Made by a program: the position numbers and the translations under genes. A stretch of DNA of 64,000 bases from NCBI RefSeq assembly GCF_003112435.1, contig NZ_BDOQ01000021.1, positions 37,622-101,621 of the forward strand, written 5' to 3'. This DNA is from Novimethylophilus kurashikiensis. GTDB lineage: Bacteria > Pseudomonadota > Gammaproteobacteria > Burkholderiales > Methylophilaceae. A model generated the notes under the pieces. It worked only from the letters and a program-made list of their open reading frames with translations. It was not told the DNA's origin and made no database searches. This document shows positions 1 through 10,296 of the stretch, piece after piece; positions within the stretch are counted from its first letter, which is position 1; every line of letters begins with the position of its first letter.

Positions 1-212
1 TTTAATTCCGCCTTGCCGGACCAGGTTGCGATGAGAGGCTGGAACGATTGCAGCATGCCACGCATCGCCGCCCGTGGACGCCGTGCGCCCTTGGCTAGCG
101 CGGAAATGCGGCCGAATTCGCGGGTGAACAGTTCCACCACCAGGCTGGTTTCACGGAAAGGATAAGTATGCAGGACGTAGACTGGCTTGTTGTCCTGGCG
201 GATGACGGCCAC
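1..212 (-). CDS. recO: DNA repair protein RecO, N-terminal part (cut by window edge)
   Basis: The reverse strand from 212 down to the window edge encodes about 70 residues of the OB-fold N-terminus of RecO, with stretches such as 'VLHTYPFRETSLVVELFTRE' and 'GRISALAKGARRPRA'. RecO loads RecA with RecR in recombinational repair. The start chosen is GTG at 212-210. An in-frame TAA lies just upstream, and AGG about 9 bases before it is a plausible ribosome site. It follows era, the usual rnc-era-recO order in beta- and gammaproteobacteria. The C-terminus lies outside the window, so intactness cannot be judged. Confidence 0.85.
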   Translation of the reverse strand, partial: MAVIRQDNKPVYVLHTYPFRETSLVVELFTREFGRISALAKGARRPRAAMRGMLQSFQPLIATWSGKAEL

Positions 213-349
213 GCGTAACTGCCTTTAGTAGCGAGCCACGTTTGGAGAGAGAAACCCTCGCGCCTCGTCTCTCTTCCATAGTGCAGCGCAAAGAGGCGCA
301 TATCGCCCCTTCCACATCACTTTTCCATTTTCACCTATTGACCTGGACA

Positions 350-1237
350 TCAGAATCCCAGGCTCTTCAAAGCGTGTTCGTCGTCGGCCCAGCCGCTGCG
401 GACCTTGACCCAGGTTTCGAGGTAAACCTTGCCGTCGAACAGCTTTTCCATGTCCTGTCGGGCTTCGGTGGAGATGCGCTTGAGCTTTTCGCCGCCCTTG
501 CCGATCAGGATGGGCTTCTGGTTTTCCTTGTCGACGATGATGGCAGCAAAGATGCGGCGCAGGGCGCCGACTTCCTCGAACTTCTCAATTTCGACGGCAA
601 TGGCATACGGCACTTCTTCACCCAACAGGCGGAACACCTTTTCGCGCAGGATTTCGGCGGCGAGAAAGCGCTCATTGCGATCGGTCAGCTCGTCTTCGCC
701 ATAGATCGCGGGCTGCTCGGGCAAATGCTTGCGGGTAGCGCTTAGAAGCTCATCCAATGCCAGAAGGCGCTTGGCACTGACCGGTACGACTTCGGTGAAT
801 TCGAATTCCTTGGCGATTTCCTGGATAAACGGCAGCAGCTTGGACTTGTCGTCGAGCTTGTCGGCCTTGTTGATGACCAGTACCACCGGACGATTCTTGG
901 GCAACAGCGCCAGCACCTTGCGGTCAGCATCGCCGAATTGCGTGGCTTCCACCACGAATAGCACGACATCCACCTCGGCCAGCACTTGCTGCACGGTTTT
1001 ATTGAGGGTGCGGTTGAGCGCGTTGATATGACGCGTCTGAAAACCCGGCGTATCGACGAACAGGTATTGCGTGTCGTCGGTGGTGTGAATGCCCAGCATA
1101 CGGTAGCGCGTGGTCTGAGCCTTGCGCGAGGTAATGCTGAGCTTGACGCCGAGAATATGGTTGAGCAGCGTGGACTTGCCGACGTTGGGGCGACCGACGA
1201 TGGCGATGGTGCCGCAGCGAAAATCTTGTTCAGGCAT
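350..1237 (-). CDS. era: GTPase Era
   Basis: Era is a Ras-like GTPase that binds the 3' end of 16S rRNA and helps 30S assembly. The 295-residue product has the P-loop 'GRPNVGKS' at about 15-22, the G3 motif 'DTPGF', the G4 motif 'NKAD', and a C-terminal KH domain with '[11 protein letters not shown]'. A longer open frame reaches 1306. ATG at 1237 is preferred because it overlaps the rnc stop by 8 bases, which suggests translational coupling, and gives the standard Era N-terminus. It lies between rnc and recO in the usual order. Confidence 0.95.
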   Translation of the reverse strand: MPEQDFRCGTIAIVGRPNVGKSTLLNHILGVKLSITSRKAQTTRYRMLGIHTTDDTQYLFVDTPGFQTRHINALNRTLNKTVQQVLAEVDVVLFVVEATQFGDADRKVLALLPKNRPVVLVINKADKLDDKSKLLPFIQEIAKEFEFTEVVPVSAKRLLALDELLSATRKHLPEQPAIYGEDELTDRNERFLAAEILREKVFRLLGEEVPYAIAVEIEKFEEVGALRRIFAAIIVDKENQKPILIGKGGEKLKRISTEARQDMEKLFDGKVYLETWVKVRSGWADDEHALKSLGF

Positions 1238-1904
1238 GGGTTGCAGTCTTGTAAGCGGCTTCGGCCGCGAGTTGTTCGGCGGCACGGCGGCTGCCGCCCT
1301 CGCCATGAGTACGAATGCCGAGCGCAGGAATACTGCACTCGACGCGGAAAGTTTGACAATGCGCCTCGCCCTCGGTTGCCAGCACCGTATATTGCGGCAG
1401 CGCGAGCTTGCGGCCTTGCAGGAACTCTTGCAGCAAGGTCTTGGGATCTTTGCCCAAGGTGCTGGGGTCCAGACCAGTCATGCGATTCTGGTAAAGCCGT
1501 GTCACCACAGCCTCGGCTGCGCTAAAACCGGCATCCAAGAAAATCGCGCCAATAATGGCTTCCAGGGCATCAGCAAGGACAGACGGGCGCCGCCAGCCGC
1601 CGCTCTTGAGTTCGCCCTCGCCCAGCAGCAAACAACTGCCGACATCAAGCTTGGTCGCAATCTCGCTCAAGGTCGCTTCCTTGACCAGATGCGAACGCAT
1701 GCGGCTCAAGTCACCTTCGGGTATGTTGGGAAAATTGCGATACAACAGCTGCGCAACGATGCAATTAAGCACGCTGTCGCCAAGGAATTCCAGGCGTTCG
1801 TTGTTGCTGCTACTGTGACTACGGTGGGTAAGTGCCTGCCGCAACAAGGCGGCCTGCTGGAAGGTATGGCCGAGACGGGCGGCCAGGTGCGGCAGCCCGT
1901 TCAT
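1230..1904 (-). CDS. rnc: Ribonuclease III
   Basis: This double-strand-specific endoribonuclease processes rRNA precursors and structured mRNAs. The 224-residue product carries the signature '[13 protein letters not shown]' at about 35-47, including the catalytic acidic residues E39 and D43, and the second acidic cluster '[15 protein letters not shown]'. A double-stranded RNA-binding domain starts near residue 150 ('[12 protein letters not shown]'). The length is normal. It is translated just after the DUF4845 gene and overlaps era. Confidence 0.96.
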   Translation of the reverse strand: MNGLPHLAARLGHTFQQAALLRQALTHRSHSSSNNERLEFLGDSVLNCIVAQLLYRNFPNIPEGDLSRMRSHLVKEATLSEIATKLDVGSCLLLGEGELKSGGWRRPSVLADALEAIIGAIFLDAGFSAAEAVVTRLYQNRMTGLDPSTLGKDPKTLLQEFLQGRKLALPQYTVLATEGEAHCQTFRVECSIPALGIRTHGEGGSRRAAEQLAAEAAYKTATHA

Positions 1905-1932
1905 GCCGGAAGCGAGAGTACTACGGTCACGC

Positions 1933-2310
1933 CTAATGCGCCTTCAGGGACTTGTCGTCGGTGGAGAGCTTGAAATCGACCAAAGCGCTAACATTGCCCA
2001 TGATGGGCTCGACGGCCGAATACTCGACGCTGACTACGGTATGGCCGCCGTCCTGGCTAATCACGAGATCCTTGGCCTGCACGCTTTTGAAATCGTCGAT
2101 AGCTTGTTGGCGATCGAACGCATCCTTGATTTCCTTCGGCGTGATGTTTTCGTTCGATTCGATTTGGCTCTTGAGGGAAGCGAAAGCTCGCTTGAGCTCG
2201 AAATATTCGCTATAAGCCGGCCAAATTTTCATGGCGACGATTGCGATGAACACAATACCGGCCACGGTCAATACCGTGCCGATGAACGTCATGCCGCGTT
2301 GTTTTTGCAT
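1933..2310 (-). CDS. DUF4845 membrane-anchored protein
   Basis: This 125-residue protein has one N-terminal transmembrane segment (about 6-28, '[20 protein letters not shown]') and a small soluble domain. Such genes, called DUF4845, commonly sit between lepB and rnc in betaproteobacteria. The function is unknown, and the pilin-like N-terminal hydrophobic segment suggests an envelope location. ATG at 2310 is preceded by GGGGAG at good spacing. It lies 11 bases after lepB and is probably co-transcribed with it. Confidence 0.8.
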   Translation of the reverse strand: MQKQRGMTFIGTVLTVAGIVFIAIVAMKIWPAYSEYFELKRAFASLKSQIESNENITPKEIKDAFDRQQAIDDFKSVQAKDLVISQDGGHTVVSVEYSAVEPIMGNVSALVDFKLSTDDKSLKAH

Positions 2311-2321
2311 GCTGGCTCCCC

Positions 2322-3068
2322 TTAATTAATGTGTGTGCCAATTCTGCCGAATTTATCGAAATTCCACCAGATGAGGAACGCGCGGCCGACGATGTTCTGA
2401 TCCGGCACGAACCCCCAGAAACGGCTGTCGTTGCTGTTGTCGCGATTATCGCCCATCACGAAATAATGTCCTTGCGGCACCACAACTTCGCCGTCCACAG
2501 CGGGGTTGTGATCGTCCAGGAGAATGTCGTGCTTGTGGTCGCCCAGTTGCTCGATCACGCGGCGCACGCTCATCTGGTTGAGGCCTGGGGCCACGTAGTC
2601 GTAATAACCGTTTTCCTGCTGCTCCACGGCCTTGCCGTTGACGAAAATCTGCTTGTTCCGATACTCGACATGATCCCCCGGCACGCCCACTACGCGCTTG
2701 ATGTAATCGAGCGAGGGGTCCTTGGGGAAACGGAACACAACGACTTCGCCACGTTGCGGATGATTGACCTCGATGAAGGTGTTGTTGGCCACAGGAACAC
2801 GCAAACCGTAGGTGAATTTATTGACCAGGATAAAATCGCCTACGAGCAGCGTCGGCATCATGGAACCGGAAGGAATCTTGAACGGTTCGACCAGGAAAGA
2901 TCGGATCAGGAACACTGCCAGGATGACCGGGAAGAAACTCTTGGAGTATTCCACCAGGATGGGCTCCTTGGCGCCACTGGCGCGGCTCTTGCGGAGCACC
3001 AGGGAATCGATCAACCACACCAGGCCGGTCAGCGCCAGGGCAACCAGCATGAACAGGGCGAAATTCAT
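2322..3068 (-). CDS. lepB: Signal peptidase I
   Basis: LepB removes signal peptides from exported proteins at the outer face of the inner membrane. The 248-residue product has two hydrophobic segments (about 3-21 and 45-60), then the catalytic Ser in 'IPSGSMMPTL' (S69) and the general-base Lys in 'DYIKRVVGVPGD' (K124). The conserved 'GDNRDNSNDSR' box is near residue 210. It is shorter than the E. coli enzyme but typical for the family. Its ATG overlaps the lepA stop by one base (TAATG). Confidence 0.95.
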   Translation of the reverse strand: MNFALFMLVALALTGLVWLIDSLVLRKSRASGAKEPILVEYSKSFFPVILAVFLIRSFLVEPFKIPSGSMMPTLLVGDFILVNKFTYGLRVPVANNTFIEVNHPQRGEVVVFRFPKDPSLDYIKRVVGVPGDHVEYRNKQIFVNGKAVEQQENGYYDYVAPGLNQMSVRRVIEQLGDHKHDILLDDHNPAVDGEVVVPQGHYFVMGDNRDNSNDSRFWGFVPDQNIVGRAFLIWWNFDKFGRIGTHIN

Positions 3069-4861
3069 TATTTGTCCTCAACTCTCAAAATGGCCAGGAA
3101 GGCTTCCTGCGGGATTTCCACGTTGCCGACCTGCTTCATGCGCTTCTTACCCTCTTTCTGCTTCTCGAGAAGCTTTTTCTTTCGGGTAATGTCGCCGCCG
3201 TAGCATTTTGCCAACACATTCTTACGCATCGCTTTCACCGTCTCGCGGGCGATGATGTTGGCGCCGATAGAGGCCTGGATCGCCACGTCGAACATCTGGC
3301 GCGGGATCAATTCGCGCATCTTGGAGGCCAGTTCGCGACCTCGGTGAATGCTATTGGCGCGGTGCACGATCAACGACAGCGCATCGACACGCTCACCGCT
3401 CACCATGATATCGAGCTTGACCAGATCGGATGGACGGAACTCCAGAAACTCGTAATCCAGCGAAGCGTAGCCGCGCGAGGTCGATTTAAGCTTGTCGAAG
3501 AAATCCATCACCACTTCGTTGAGCGGCATTTCATAGGTCAGCATCACCTGCCGGCCCATGTACTGCATGTTCCGCTGCACGCCGCGCTTGTTGTTGCACA
3601 AGGTCATGACCGGGCCGACATATTCCTGCGGCATGAGGATGGTCGTGGTGATGATGGGCTCGCGAATCTCTTCGATACGCGAGGGTTCTGGCAGCTTGGA
3701 GGGATTCTCGACCTGAATCACGTCGCCGGCCTTGGTCAGGACTTCATAAACCACGGTCGGCGCCGTGGTGATCAAGTCCATATCGTATTCGCGCTCCAGG
3801 CGTTCCTGCACGATTTCCATGTGCAACAAACCGAGGAAGCCGCAGCGGAAGCCGAAACCCAGCGCCTGAGAGACTTCCGGCTCGAATTGCAATGAAGCAT
3901 CGTTCAAACGCAGCTTTTCCAGCGCGTCGCGCAAGGCCTCGTACTGGTTGGACTCCACCGGATACAGGCCGGCGAACACCTGCGGCTTGATTTCCTTGAA
4001 ACCGGGCAGCGGCGCTTCGGCCGGTGCTGTAGCGAGCGTAATGGTATCGCCCACTTTGGCGCTGGCGAGTTCCTTGATGCCGGCAATGACGAAGCCCACT
4101 TCACCGGCAGAGAGATTTTCACGTTGGCGCGACTTGGGCGTGAACACCCCGACCTGCTCGCACAAATATTGTGCCCCTGTCGCCATAAAGCGAATTTTAT
4201 CCTTGGGCTTGAGCTTTCCGTCCACCACCCGCACCAGCATGATGACGCCGACGTAGTTATCGAACCAGGAATCGATGATGAGCGCCTTGAGCGGGGCACT
4301 TTCATCGCCCGTCGGAGGTGGAATCTTGGCGACGACGGCTTCGAGCACGTCCTCCACGCCCACGCCGGTCTTGGCCGAACAGCGCACGGCATCAGTCGCC
4401 TCAACCCCGATGATGTCTTCGATTTCCTGGATGACGCGCTCCGGGTCGGCAGAAGGCAAATCGATCTTGTTGAGCACCGACACCACTTCCACGCCCTGCT
4501 CGATCGCCGTGTAGCAGTTGGCCACGCTCTGTGCTTCCACGCCCTGGGAGGCGTCTACCACCAGCAACGCGCCTTCACAAGCCGCCAGGGAACGGCTGAC
4601 TTCGTAGGAGAAGTCGACGTGCCCTGGGGTGTCGATCAGGTTGAGGTTGTAGATCTGACCGTCGCGCGCCTTGTAATTGAGTGCCGCGGTCTGAGCCTTA
4701 ATGGTGATGCCGCGCTCGCGCTCCAGGTCCATGGAATCAAGCACTTGCGCTTCCATTTCACGGTCGGATAAGCCGCCACAGAGCTGAATGATGCGGTCGG
4801 CCAGGGTCGACTTGCCATGGTCGATGTGGGCAATAATGGAAAAATTGCGGATATTCTTCAT
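3068..4861 (-). CDS. lepA: Elongation factor 4 (LepA)
   Basis: LepA/EF4 is a translational GTPase that acts on the ribosome. The product of 597 residues starts '[19 protein letters not shown]', which holds the P-loop. It continues with 'DTPGHVDF' and 'NKIDLPSAD', EF-G-like domains II, III and V, and the LepA-specific C-terminus ending near a Lys/Arg-rich '[14 protein letters not shown]'. The open frame reaches 4969, but ATG at 4861 gives the family N-terminus. No clear Shine-Dalgarno precedes it, and a strong hairpin ends 14 bases upstream. lepB follows with a one-base overlap. Confidence 0.95.
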   Translation of the reverse strand: MKNIRNFSIIAHIDHGKSTLADRIIQLCGGLSDREMEAQVLDSMDLERERGITIKAQTAALNYKARDGQIYNLNLIDTPGHVDFSYEVSRSLAACEGALLVVDASQGVEAQSVANCYTAIEQGVEVVSVLNKIDLPSADPERVIQEIEDIIGVEATDAVRCSAKTGVGVEDVLEAVVAKIPPPTGDESAPLKALIIDSWFDNYVGVIMLVRVVDGKLKPKDKIRFMATGAQYLCEQVGVFTPKSRQRENLSAGEVGFVIAGIKELASAKVGDTITLATAPAEAPLPGFKEIKPQVFAGLYPVESNQYEALRDALEKLRLNDASLQFEPEVSQALGFGFRCGFLGLLHMEIVQERLEREYDMDLITTAPTVVYEVLTKAGDVIQVENPSKLPEPSRIEEIREPIITTTILMPQEYVGPVMTLCNNKRGVQRNMQYMGRQVMLTYEMPLNEVVMDFFDKLKSTSRGYASLDYEFLEFRPSDLVKLDIMVSGERVDALSLIVHRANSIHRGRELASKMRELIPRQMFDVAIQASIGANIIARETVKAMRKNVLAKCYGGDITRKKKLLEKQKEGKKRMKQVGNVEIPQEAFLAILRVEDK

Positions 4862-4874
4862 GTAAGCCAACAAG

Positions 4875-4894
4875 AAGGGCGCCGAGGCGCCCTT
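4875..4894 (-). terminator. Hairpin between flgL and lepA
   Basis: A 9-bp perfect stem (4875-4883 with 4886-4894, core GGGCGCC/GGCGCCC) lies 76 bases beyond the flgL stop and just before lepA. It is well placed to end the flagellar operon. The T-rich tail on the minus strand is weak (CTTGTTGG), so it may only attenuate or stabilise RNA. Confidence 0.5.
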
Positions 4895-4970
4895 ATCGTG
4901 TATGTAGTTGCAAGGTAACGGATTGTTCGGGTGGGATTTTACCCCAATCAGCCCTAACCCGCTAAGCAAA

Positions 4971-6284
4971 TCAAGAGATGTAATTGAACAAGGACAACCC
5001 TTGCACCTTGATGAAGGATTTTTGAGCAGCTTCCAGCGCCGTCTGCTTCATGGTCATGTCGCTGATGGCCTTGGTGTAATCGAGATCCTGCAAATTGCTT
5101 CGCGTCGTCTGGTATTGCAGCACCAAATCGTCGTTGACGGAGCTCTGGGTGTCGACTTCTTTCATTGAAGCCCCTACAGATGCTCGAATTTTCAGGATAT
5201 TCTCTTCCGCCGAAGCGATATTGGACAATGCCGTATTGTTGTTGTTCGTGATTGCGGCATTGCTGTAATGAGATGTGGTTAACGAGGTGATCAGATCATT
5301 CAGTGTCGTAAAAATATCCTGATTCGTGCTCGCTTTCACCGTAAACGTATCGCCAGTGGCTGGATCTCCGCTAATACTCAGTTCCGCACCGAAGTCGAAG
5401 GGCGTCGGGTTGGTATCCGGGGGGGAGACAGTCTTAAGGCTGATGGTGCTACCGCTGGTATAAGTTCTGGGGTACGGCCCAGCCCCGGACGCCGCTCCAG
5501 TCAGTAACGAATTGCCACTGACGTTGTCGACGATGTCGTAAGTCGTTACAGAAGGGACCTGCGTGGTGTCAACATTAAACTTGATGGTGAAATCCTGGCT
5601 GTTGGCAGGATTGTTCCATGCCGCAGGGTTCAATACGACGCCCGGACTGATGACGCCGGTGCCAGTATTAGTAGCAACACTGCCGGCCATTGCTTGAGCA
5701 GTAACGAAAGTACCGTTGCCGTTGAGTATCTGCTGGAACACTTGCGCGCCCGATGAACTTACGGGTACTTGGCGAGAGGCGCTGATCTGGATTTGGCGCT
5801 GCCCCTGGTCACCGTTGTAGGCCACCGAACCGGGTGTCGTTTCAGAAAACGCCTGGGTGTTGCCTTTGAAACCCGAGAAGATGTATTGCCCGTTGCCGTC
5901 CGTGGTATTGGCAAAGCCCAGGAGTTGGTTGTAATCACTTTGCAGTTCGGAAGCCAGGCTCTTACGATCAGCAGAGCTCAAACCCGGATTGCCCGCATTG
6001 ACCGCGAGCACTCGGACGTTCTGCAACAAGGTGTTGACACTGTCCAAGATGGAATCCTGCAAACCAAGCGAGTCCGTCGCAGATTGGCCATTCCGCGTAA
6101 ATTGTTCCGTTGTCGATTGCGATTGAGAAACGTCGAGAACGCGCGAGGCTGCAATGGGATCATCCGATGGCGTCAGGACCCGGCGGCCGGTCGACATCTG
6201 CTGCTGAATCTTAAGTAAGTCGGCCGTCTGGGACTGCACCCCGCGCGTGCCGATGTCATAAATCATGTTAGTGCTGATACGCAT
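4971..6284 (-). CDS. flgL: Flagellar hook-associated protein 3 (HAP3)
   Basis: FlgL forms the second junction layer between hook and filament. The 437-residue protein has the flagellin-like N-terminus '[19 protein letters not shown]' and a C-terminal helix pair ending '[16 protein letters not shown]', with a variable beta-rich middle. It is longer than enterobacterial FlgL (317) because the middle domain is expanded, with Thr/Ser/Gly-rich repeats at about 200-330. It is the last gene of the rod/hook operon, 2 bases after flgK. Confidence 0.93.
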   Translation of the reverse strand: MRISTNMIYDIGTRGVQSQTADLLKIQQQMSTGRRVLTPSDDPIAASRVLDVSQSQSTTEQFTRNGQSATDSLGLQDSILDSVNTLLQNVRVLAVNAGNPGLSSADRKSLASELQSDYNQLLGFANTTDGNGQYIFSGFKGNTQAFSETTPGSVAYNGDQGQRQIQISASRQVPVSSSGAQVFQQILNGNGTFVTAQAMAGSVATNTGTGVISPGVVLNPAAWNNPANSQDFTIKFNVDTTQVPSVTTYDIVDNVSGNSLLTGAASGAGPYPRTYTSGSTISLKTVSPPDTNPTPFDFGAELSISGDPATGDTFTVKASTNQDIFTTLNDLITSLTTSHYSNAAITNNNNTALSNIASAEENILKIRASVGASMKEVDTQSSVNDDLVLQYQTTRSNLQDLDYTKAISDMTMKQTALEAAQKSFIKVQGLSLFNYIS

Positions 6285-6286
6285 GA

Positions 6287-8221
6287 TTAACGTCCAATCG
6301 CCAGAATCGAATCAAACAACGTCGAGGCAATTTGCAACATTTTGCCCGATGCCTGGTAGGCCTGCTGGTAACGCAGCAGGTTGGCAGCCTCTTCATCGAG
6401 ATTAACGCCCGACAAGCCTTGCTGCGCATTTTTGGTTTGGTCCAGCAAGGCTGCTTGCGCCTTGCTGGTAACCTGAAGCTCTGCGGATTTATTACCCACC
6501 TGGCTCACGATTTGGCTGTAGGCACCTTGGTACGATGCCGAGCCGCCGATCAATGTATTCTTGGTTTGCAGCTGTGCCAGCGCCAGCATGTTGCGGTTAT
6601 CGGAAACTCCGTTAACGTTGGGGCCGATCGTGAATTTGTCTCCGGACGACGGCGTGCCGGTAATGGAAACCGTCCAGCCGTTGTAGCTGATGTTGCCGCC
6701 CGCGGTAAAACTGACACCAGAAGCCAGCGTCCCGAGATTGGCATCCACCACATCGAAAGTCGTAGGTGGATTATTGAACGTGATCGTGACCGGATTCTTC
6801 AGGTTGAGATCGGTCGTCGGATGGCTGGGGTCCGGCGTGGTCGGCACGGCATCGACGGATCCTCCACTGACAACCCCGGTGCCTTTGTTGGAAGTGCCTG
6901 CGCCGGTCACGATAGGCGCTGCTGCGGCAATGGTATCGATACCGATGGTATTACTTAGGGCGATATCGCGAGCCGCGTATCGAGTGGGCTGCACGGTAAA
7001 GACATCGCCTGCATTGGGTGGCGCAACTTCGGTCAATGTGATCCCGGGAATAAAGGTCGACAGAGAACCAGCCGACACCCCTGTCGTCGTGACATGCGTC
7101 GTGAGATTAGTGACGGAATAATTGGCCCCGTCATAAAGAATCCGGAAATCGTCCACCCCTAATGCGGACACATTGGACAGGGCCGCGGTGATAGAACCGG
7201 TGCCGGTATTGTTGGTGCTTGGCAGGACACTAGGCCCAGGCACGGCAAAAAAGTCTTGCCCCAAATTGCCCGAGAGATCTTGTCCGAGTTGATGCTGCGC
7301 GTTGAAAGTCTCGGCCACCCCCATGGCAACGCGGCCAAGTTCGTTCTGGGCTGGGATGAGGGATTTATCACGAAAATCGAGCAAGCCGCTCAAGTTACCG
7401 CCGCTCAGGCTGCCGGTACCTAGCAACGTTGTCTTGCTGCCGTATTGGTAGGCAACTTCGACGCGCTGCTGGTCCTCCGGCGAGCGCACGGTGGTAAGTT
7501 GATAAACCGTGTTTCCCACGATCAACGGTTGACCGTTGCCGATGAACACATTGAGGCTTCCGTCGCTCTGCTTGATCACAGTGGCACCCACCTGAGCGTT
7601 CAACTGGGAGATCAGGTTATCGCGCTGGTCCAGCAAGTCGTTGGGCGGCTGGTTCGTGCTGCTGCCTTGAATAGTGATCTGGTCGTTCAGCTTTGCAATC
7701 TGTTGCGCGTAGGAATTAATCAGCGAAACACTGTCTGTAATTTGCGTATTGACGCCGCCCTGCAAGTCGGTAAGTCGAGCCGAAATAGCCTGGAACCGCG
7801 AGATCAGAGCACTTGCGCCGCTCAACATGGATTGACGCGATGCGACGGATTGCGGATTGGAACTCACATCCCCCACGGCACTGAAAAAATCCTGCAATGC
7901 GGGGGAAAGACCGGAATTAGGGTCGGCCAGCATGTTATCGATCTGGCTGATCTGACCGTAATAGGTATCCATATAAGAGCTTTGCGTCTGGACGCGCTGC
8001 AATTGCGTATCGAGAAACTGGCTGTAAACGCGCTTGACGGTCTCGACATTGGTGCCCTGGCCGATAAAGCCCGACCCGCTGGGCGTTGCCAGATTGGTAC
8101 CCTGTACGATGGTCTGACGATGATAGCCTTCGGTATCGGCATTGGTAATGTTGTGCCCAGCCGTAGCCAGTCCGATCTGGGCGGCATTCAGTCCGGTAAC
8201 GCCTACGCTAAACAAACTCAT
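6287..8221 (-). CDS. flgK: Flagellar hook-associated protein 1 (HAP1)
   Basis: FlgK is the first hook-filament junction protein. The 644-residue product begins 'MSLFSVGVTGLNAAQIGL' with the rod/hook motif 'AGHNITNADTEGYHRQ', and ends with the conserved 'SGVNLDEEAANLLRYQQAYQ' region and a C-terminal helix. The central domain is variable and Thr/Val-rich. A sigma-28-like promoter lies 27 bases upstream, so flgKL are probably also made late, from their own promoter, in addition to operon read-through. Confidence 0.94.
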   Translation of the reverse strand: MSLFSVGVTGLNAAQIGLATAGHNITNADTEGYHRQTIVQGTNLATPSGSGFIGQGTNVETVKRVYSQFLDTQLQRVQTQSSYMDTYYGQISQIDNMLADPNSGLSPALQDFFSAVGDVSSNPQSVASRQSMLSGASALISRFQAISARLTDLQGGVNTQITDSVSLINSYAQQIAKLNDQITIQGSSTNQPPNDLLDQRDNLISQLNAQVGATVIKQSDGSLNVFIGNGQPLIVGNTVYQLTTVRSPEDQQRVEVAYQYGSKTTLLGTGSLSGGNLSGLLDFRDKSLIPAQNELGRVAMGVAETFNAQHQLGQDLSGNLGQDFFAVPGPSVLPSTNNTGTGSITAALSNVSALGVDDFRILYDGANYSVTNLTTHVTTTGVSAGSLSTFIPGITLTEVAPPNAGDVFTVQPTRYAARDIALSNTIGIDTIAAAAPIVTGAGTSNKGTGVVSGGSVDAVPTTPDPSHPTTDLNLKNPVTITFNNPPTTFDVVDANLGTLASGVSFTAGGNISYNGWTVSITGTPSSGDKFTIGPNVNGVSDNRNMLALAQLQTKNTLIGGSASYQGAYSQIVSQVGNKSAELQVTSKAQAALLDQTKNAQQGLSGVNLDEEAANLLRYQQAYQASGKMLQIASTLFDSILAIGR

Positions 8222-8247
8222 GATTCAGTCTTCCGTTGCATGTGTTG

Positions 8248-8274
8248 TTATCGGCTCATGCTGCGCAAACTTAA
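8248..8274 (-). promoter_or_regulatory. Sigma-28 (FliA)-type promoter for flgKL
   Basis: On the minus strand, TTAAGTTT (8274-8267), an 11-base spacer and GCCGATAA (8255-8248) match the consensus TAAAGTTT-N11-GCCGATAA at all but one position. The predicted start of transcription near 8240 gives a leader of about 20 bases before flgK. Confidence 0.82.
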
Positions 8275-8288
8275 CCCCACTTTGCAGG

Positions 8289-9179
8289 TCAAGCAGCATC
8301 TGCGGAGGCCAATTGATTGCGGAACGCCGGGCTGCTGATCACGCGCATCAGCTTGTTGCCGTAGTCCGGATCGGTGGCATAGCCGCCCTGCTGCAAACCG
8401 CGCGCAAATCCAGCGGCATCCTGGTTCAAGGCACCGGCGTAACGCGGGCTACCGGAGATCAGCTTGGCGTAATCGGCAAAGCTCTCTTTATATGAACCAT
8501 AGGCACGGAATTTTTCGGTGGATTGCACCGGTTTACCGTTGACGTACTCCGTGACTTGTTTTTCCACCGTGGGGCCGTGCCAATTGCTGCCGGCCTTGAG
8601 GTTGAACAGGTTGTGGCTATTACTGCCGTCCGCAGATTTCAATTCGTGCTTGCCCCAGCCGCTTTCGAGTGCGGCTTGGCCCAGCAAGAGATGCGGGGCA
8701 ACGCCTAGCGATTTGGCAGCATCTACGGCGTGAGGCCACAATTTGTCGAGGAATCCGCCGGAGGTACCATTCACGTCAGGTGCTGAAGTTTCCGCAGCCT
8801 TTTCAACGACACCAGCCGCAGTAACTGCAGGCGTTTGCGCGGCAGGCTGTTGCTTGGACAACGCAATCAAGTTCATCTGCTGCTCGATCTGTGCAGTCAG
8901 TGCATCGCCCAGTCCCATGCCGCGGCTTTGCGAGATGGACTGAGCGACCTGCTGGTCGAACATGTCGGTGAATGTCTTGGTTTCCTGGCTATCGAAAGGA
9001 CCGTCCTGGGAGACGGTCTCGCGCATGCTGCGCAGCATCATTTGCAGGAAATATGCTTCGAACTGCTTGGCGGCGGCCTTGATACCTTCCTTGGTATCCG
9101 TCCCATTCGTCAGCTTGTGCAGGCTTCCGAGCGACTGGGGGTCGATCGCAAGCTGGTTGGAAAACGGGATGGACGTCAT
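8289..9179 (-). CDS. flgJ: Rod-cap protein and peptidoglycan hydrolase FlgJ
   Basis: FlgJ caps the growing rod and opens the peptidoglycan. Residues 1-100 are the rod-cap domain ('QFEAYFLQMMLRSMRETVS'). From about 150 there is a glucosaminidase-type hydrolase domain with 'LLGQAALESGWGKHEL', whose Glu is the probable catalytic acid. The two-domain, 296-residue form is the one found in beta- and gammaproteobacteria. It lies 3 bases after flgI. Confidence 0.94.
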   Translation of the reverse strand: MTSIPFSNQLAIDPQSLGSLHKLTNGTDTKEGIKAAAKQFEAYFLQMMLRSMRETVSQDGPFDSQETKTFTDMFDQQVAQSISQSRGMGLGDALTAQIEQQMNLIALSKQQPAAQTPAVTAAGVVEKAAETSAPDVNGTSGGFLDKLWPHAVDAAKSLGVAPHLLLGQAALESGWGKHELKSADGSNSHNLFNLKAGSNWHGPTVEKQVTEYVNGKPVQSTEKFRAYGSYKESFADYAKLISGSPRYAGALNQDAAGFARGLQQGGYATDPDYGNKLMRVISSPAFRNQLASADAA

Positions 9180-9182
9180 GGC

Positions 9183-10286
9183 TTAGATGATTTCCAGGTT
9201 GGCCTTGAGTGCGCCGGCGGCCTTCATGGCCTGGAGAATGGCGAGCAAGTCCTGAGGCGTAGCGCCGACAGCGTTGAGCGCCTTCACAACTTCGCCCAGC
9301 GTAGCGCCGGAGCGCAGCATCACCAGCTCGCCCTTCTTTTCCTTGATTTCCACTTGGGCCTGGTCGGTTGCGACAGTCTGGCCTTGCGACAGAGCATTCG
9401 GCTGGCTGACCAAGGGCTCGCTGCTGATAATCACGGACAAGCTGCCATGCGCGACAGCCACCGTATCAAGCGATACTTCCTTGTTCATCACGATGGAGCC
9501 GGTGCGGGCATTAAGAATCACGCGGGCGATGTCTTCGCCGGGCGATACGGACAGATTCTCGACGCGAGACAGGAAAGCCACGCGCTGATTGTTGTCCAGC
9601 GGGGCAGCCACGCGAATTTGGCGGCCATCCACGGCAACTGCGGTACCTGGACCGAAATTACGGTTGATGGCATCGACCATGCGAGCAGCCGTGGTGAAAT
9701 CGGAGGCATTGAGTTCGTAGTTGACGTATTCGCCCTGCCCCAGTGCTGTCGGTACCGCACGTTCCACCGTAGCACCGCCCGGTACACGCCCGACCGCAAG
9801 CTGGTTAACCTGCACGCTGGAACCACCAGCTGCAGCACCGGCCCCGGCCACCACCAGATTGCCCTGCGCCATCGCGTACACCTGTCCGTCAGCGCCTTTC
9901 AAGGGCGTCATCAGCAGGGTGCCACCACGCAAGCTCTTGGCGTTACCGATGGATGAAACGGTCACATCGATCGGCTGCCCACCCTTGGCGAACGGCGGTA
10001 GCGTCGCAGTCACCATGACGGCAGCCACATTCTTGAGCTGCAGGCTGGTACCCGTGGGAATATTGATGCCCATCTGGCCCAGCATGCTAATAATGCTGCT
10101 GACGGTGAACGGCGTTTGTGTCGTCTGGTCGCCCGTTCCGTCGAGTCCCACCACGATCCCGTAGCCCGCCAGTTGGTTGCTACGCACGCCCTGAAGGGTG
10201 GCGATCTCCTTGATGCGCTCGGCCTGTGCCGGCATCACGGCCGTCAGGCTGAGCAAGGCGATAACGATGCGTGCGACGATTTTCAT
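9183..10286 (-). CDS. flgI: Flagellar P-ring protein
   Basis: FlgI forms the periplasmic P-ring around the rod. The 367-residue precursor has a Sec signal peptide ending 'VMPAQA' at about residue 22. The mature protein starts with the conserved 'RIKEIATLQGVRSNQLAGYG' and has 'LVGLDGTGD'-type motifs soon after. The C-terminus 'ALKANLEII' is typical. The gene lies 10 bases after flgH. Confidence 0.95.
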   Translation of the reverse strand: MKIVARIVIALLSLTAVMPAQAERIKEIATLQGVRSNQLAGYGIVVGLDGTGDQTTQTPFTVSSIISMLGQMGINIPTGTSLQLKNVAAVMVTATLPPFAKGGQPIDVTVSSIGNAKSLRGGTLLMTPLKGADGQVYAMAQGNLVVAGAGAAAGGSSVQVNQLAVGRVPGGATVERAVPTALGQGEYVNYELNASDFTTAARMVDAINRNFGPGTAVAVDGRQIRVAAPLDNNQRVAFLSRVENLSVSPGEDIARVILNARTGSIVMNKEVSLDTVAVAHGSLSVIISSEPLVSQPNALSQGQTVATDQAQVEIKEKKGELVMLRSGATLGEVVKALNAVGATPQDLLAILQAMKAAGALKANLEII

Positions 10287-10296
10287 GATCCGATTC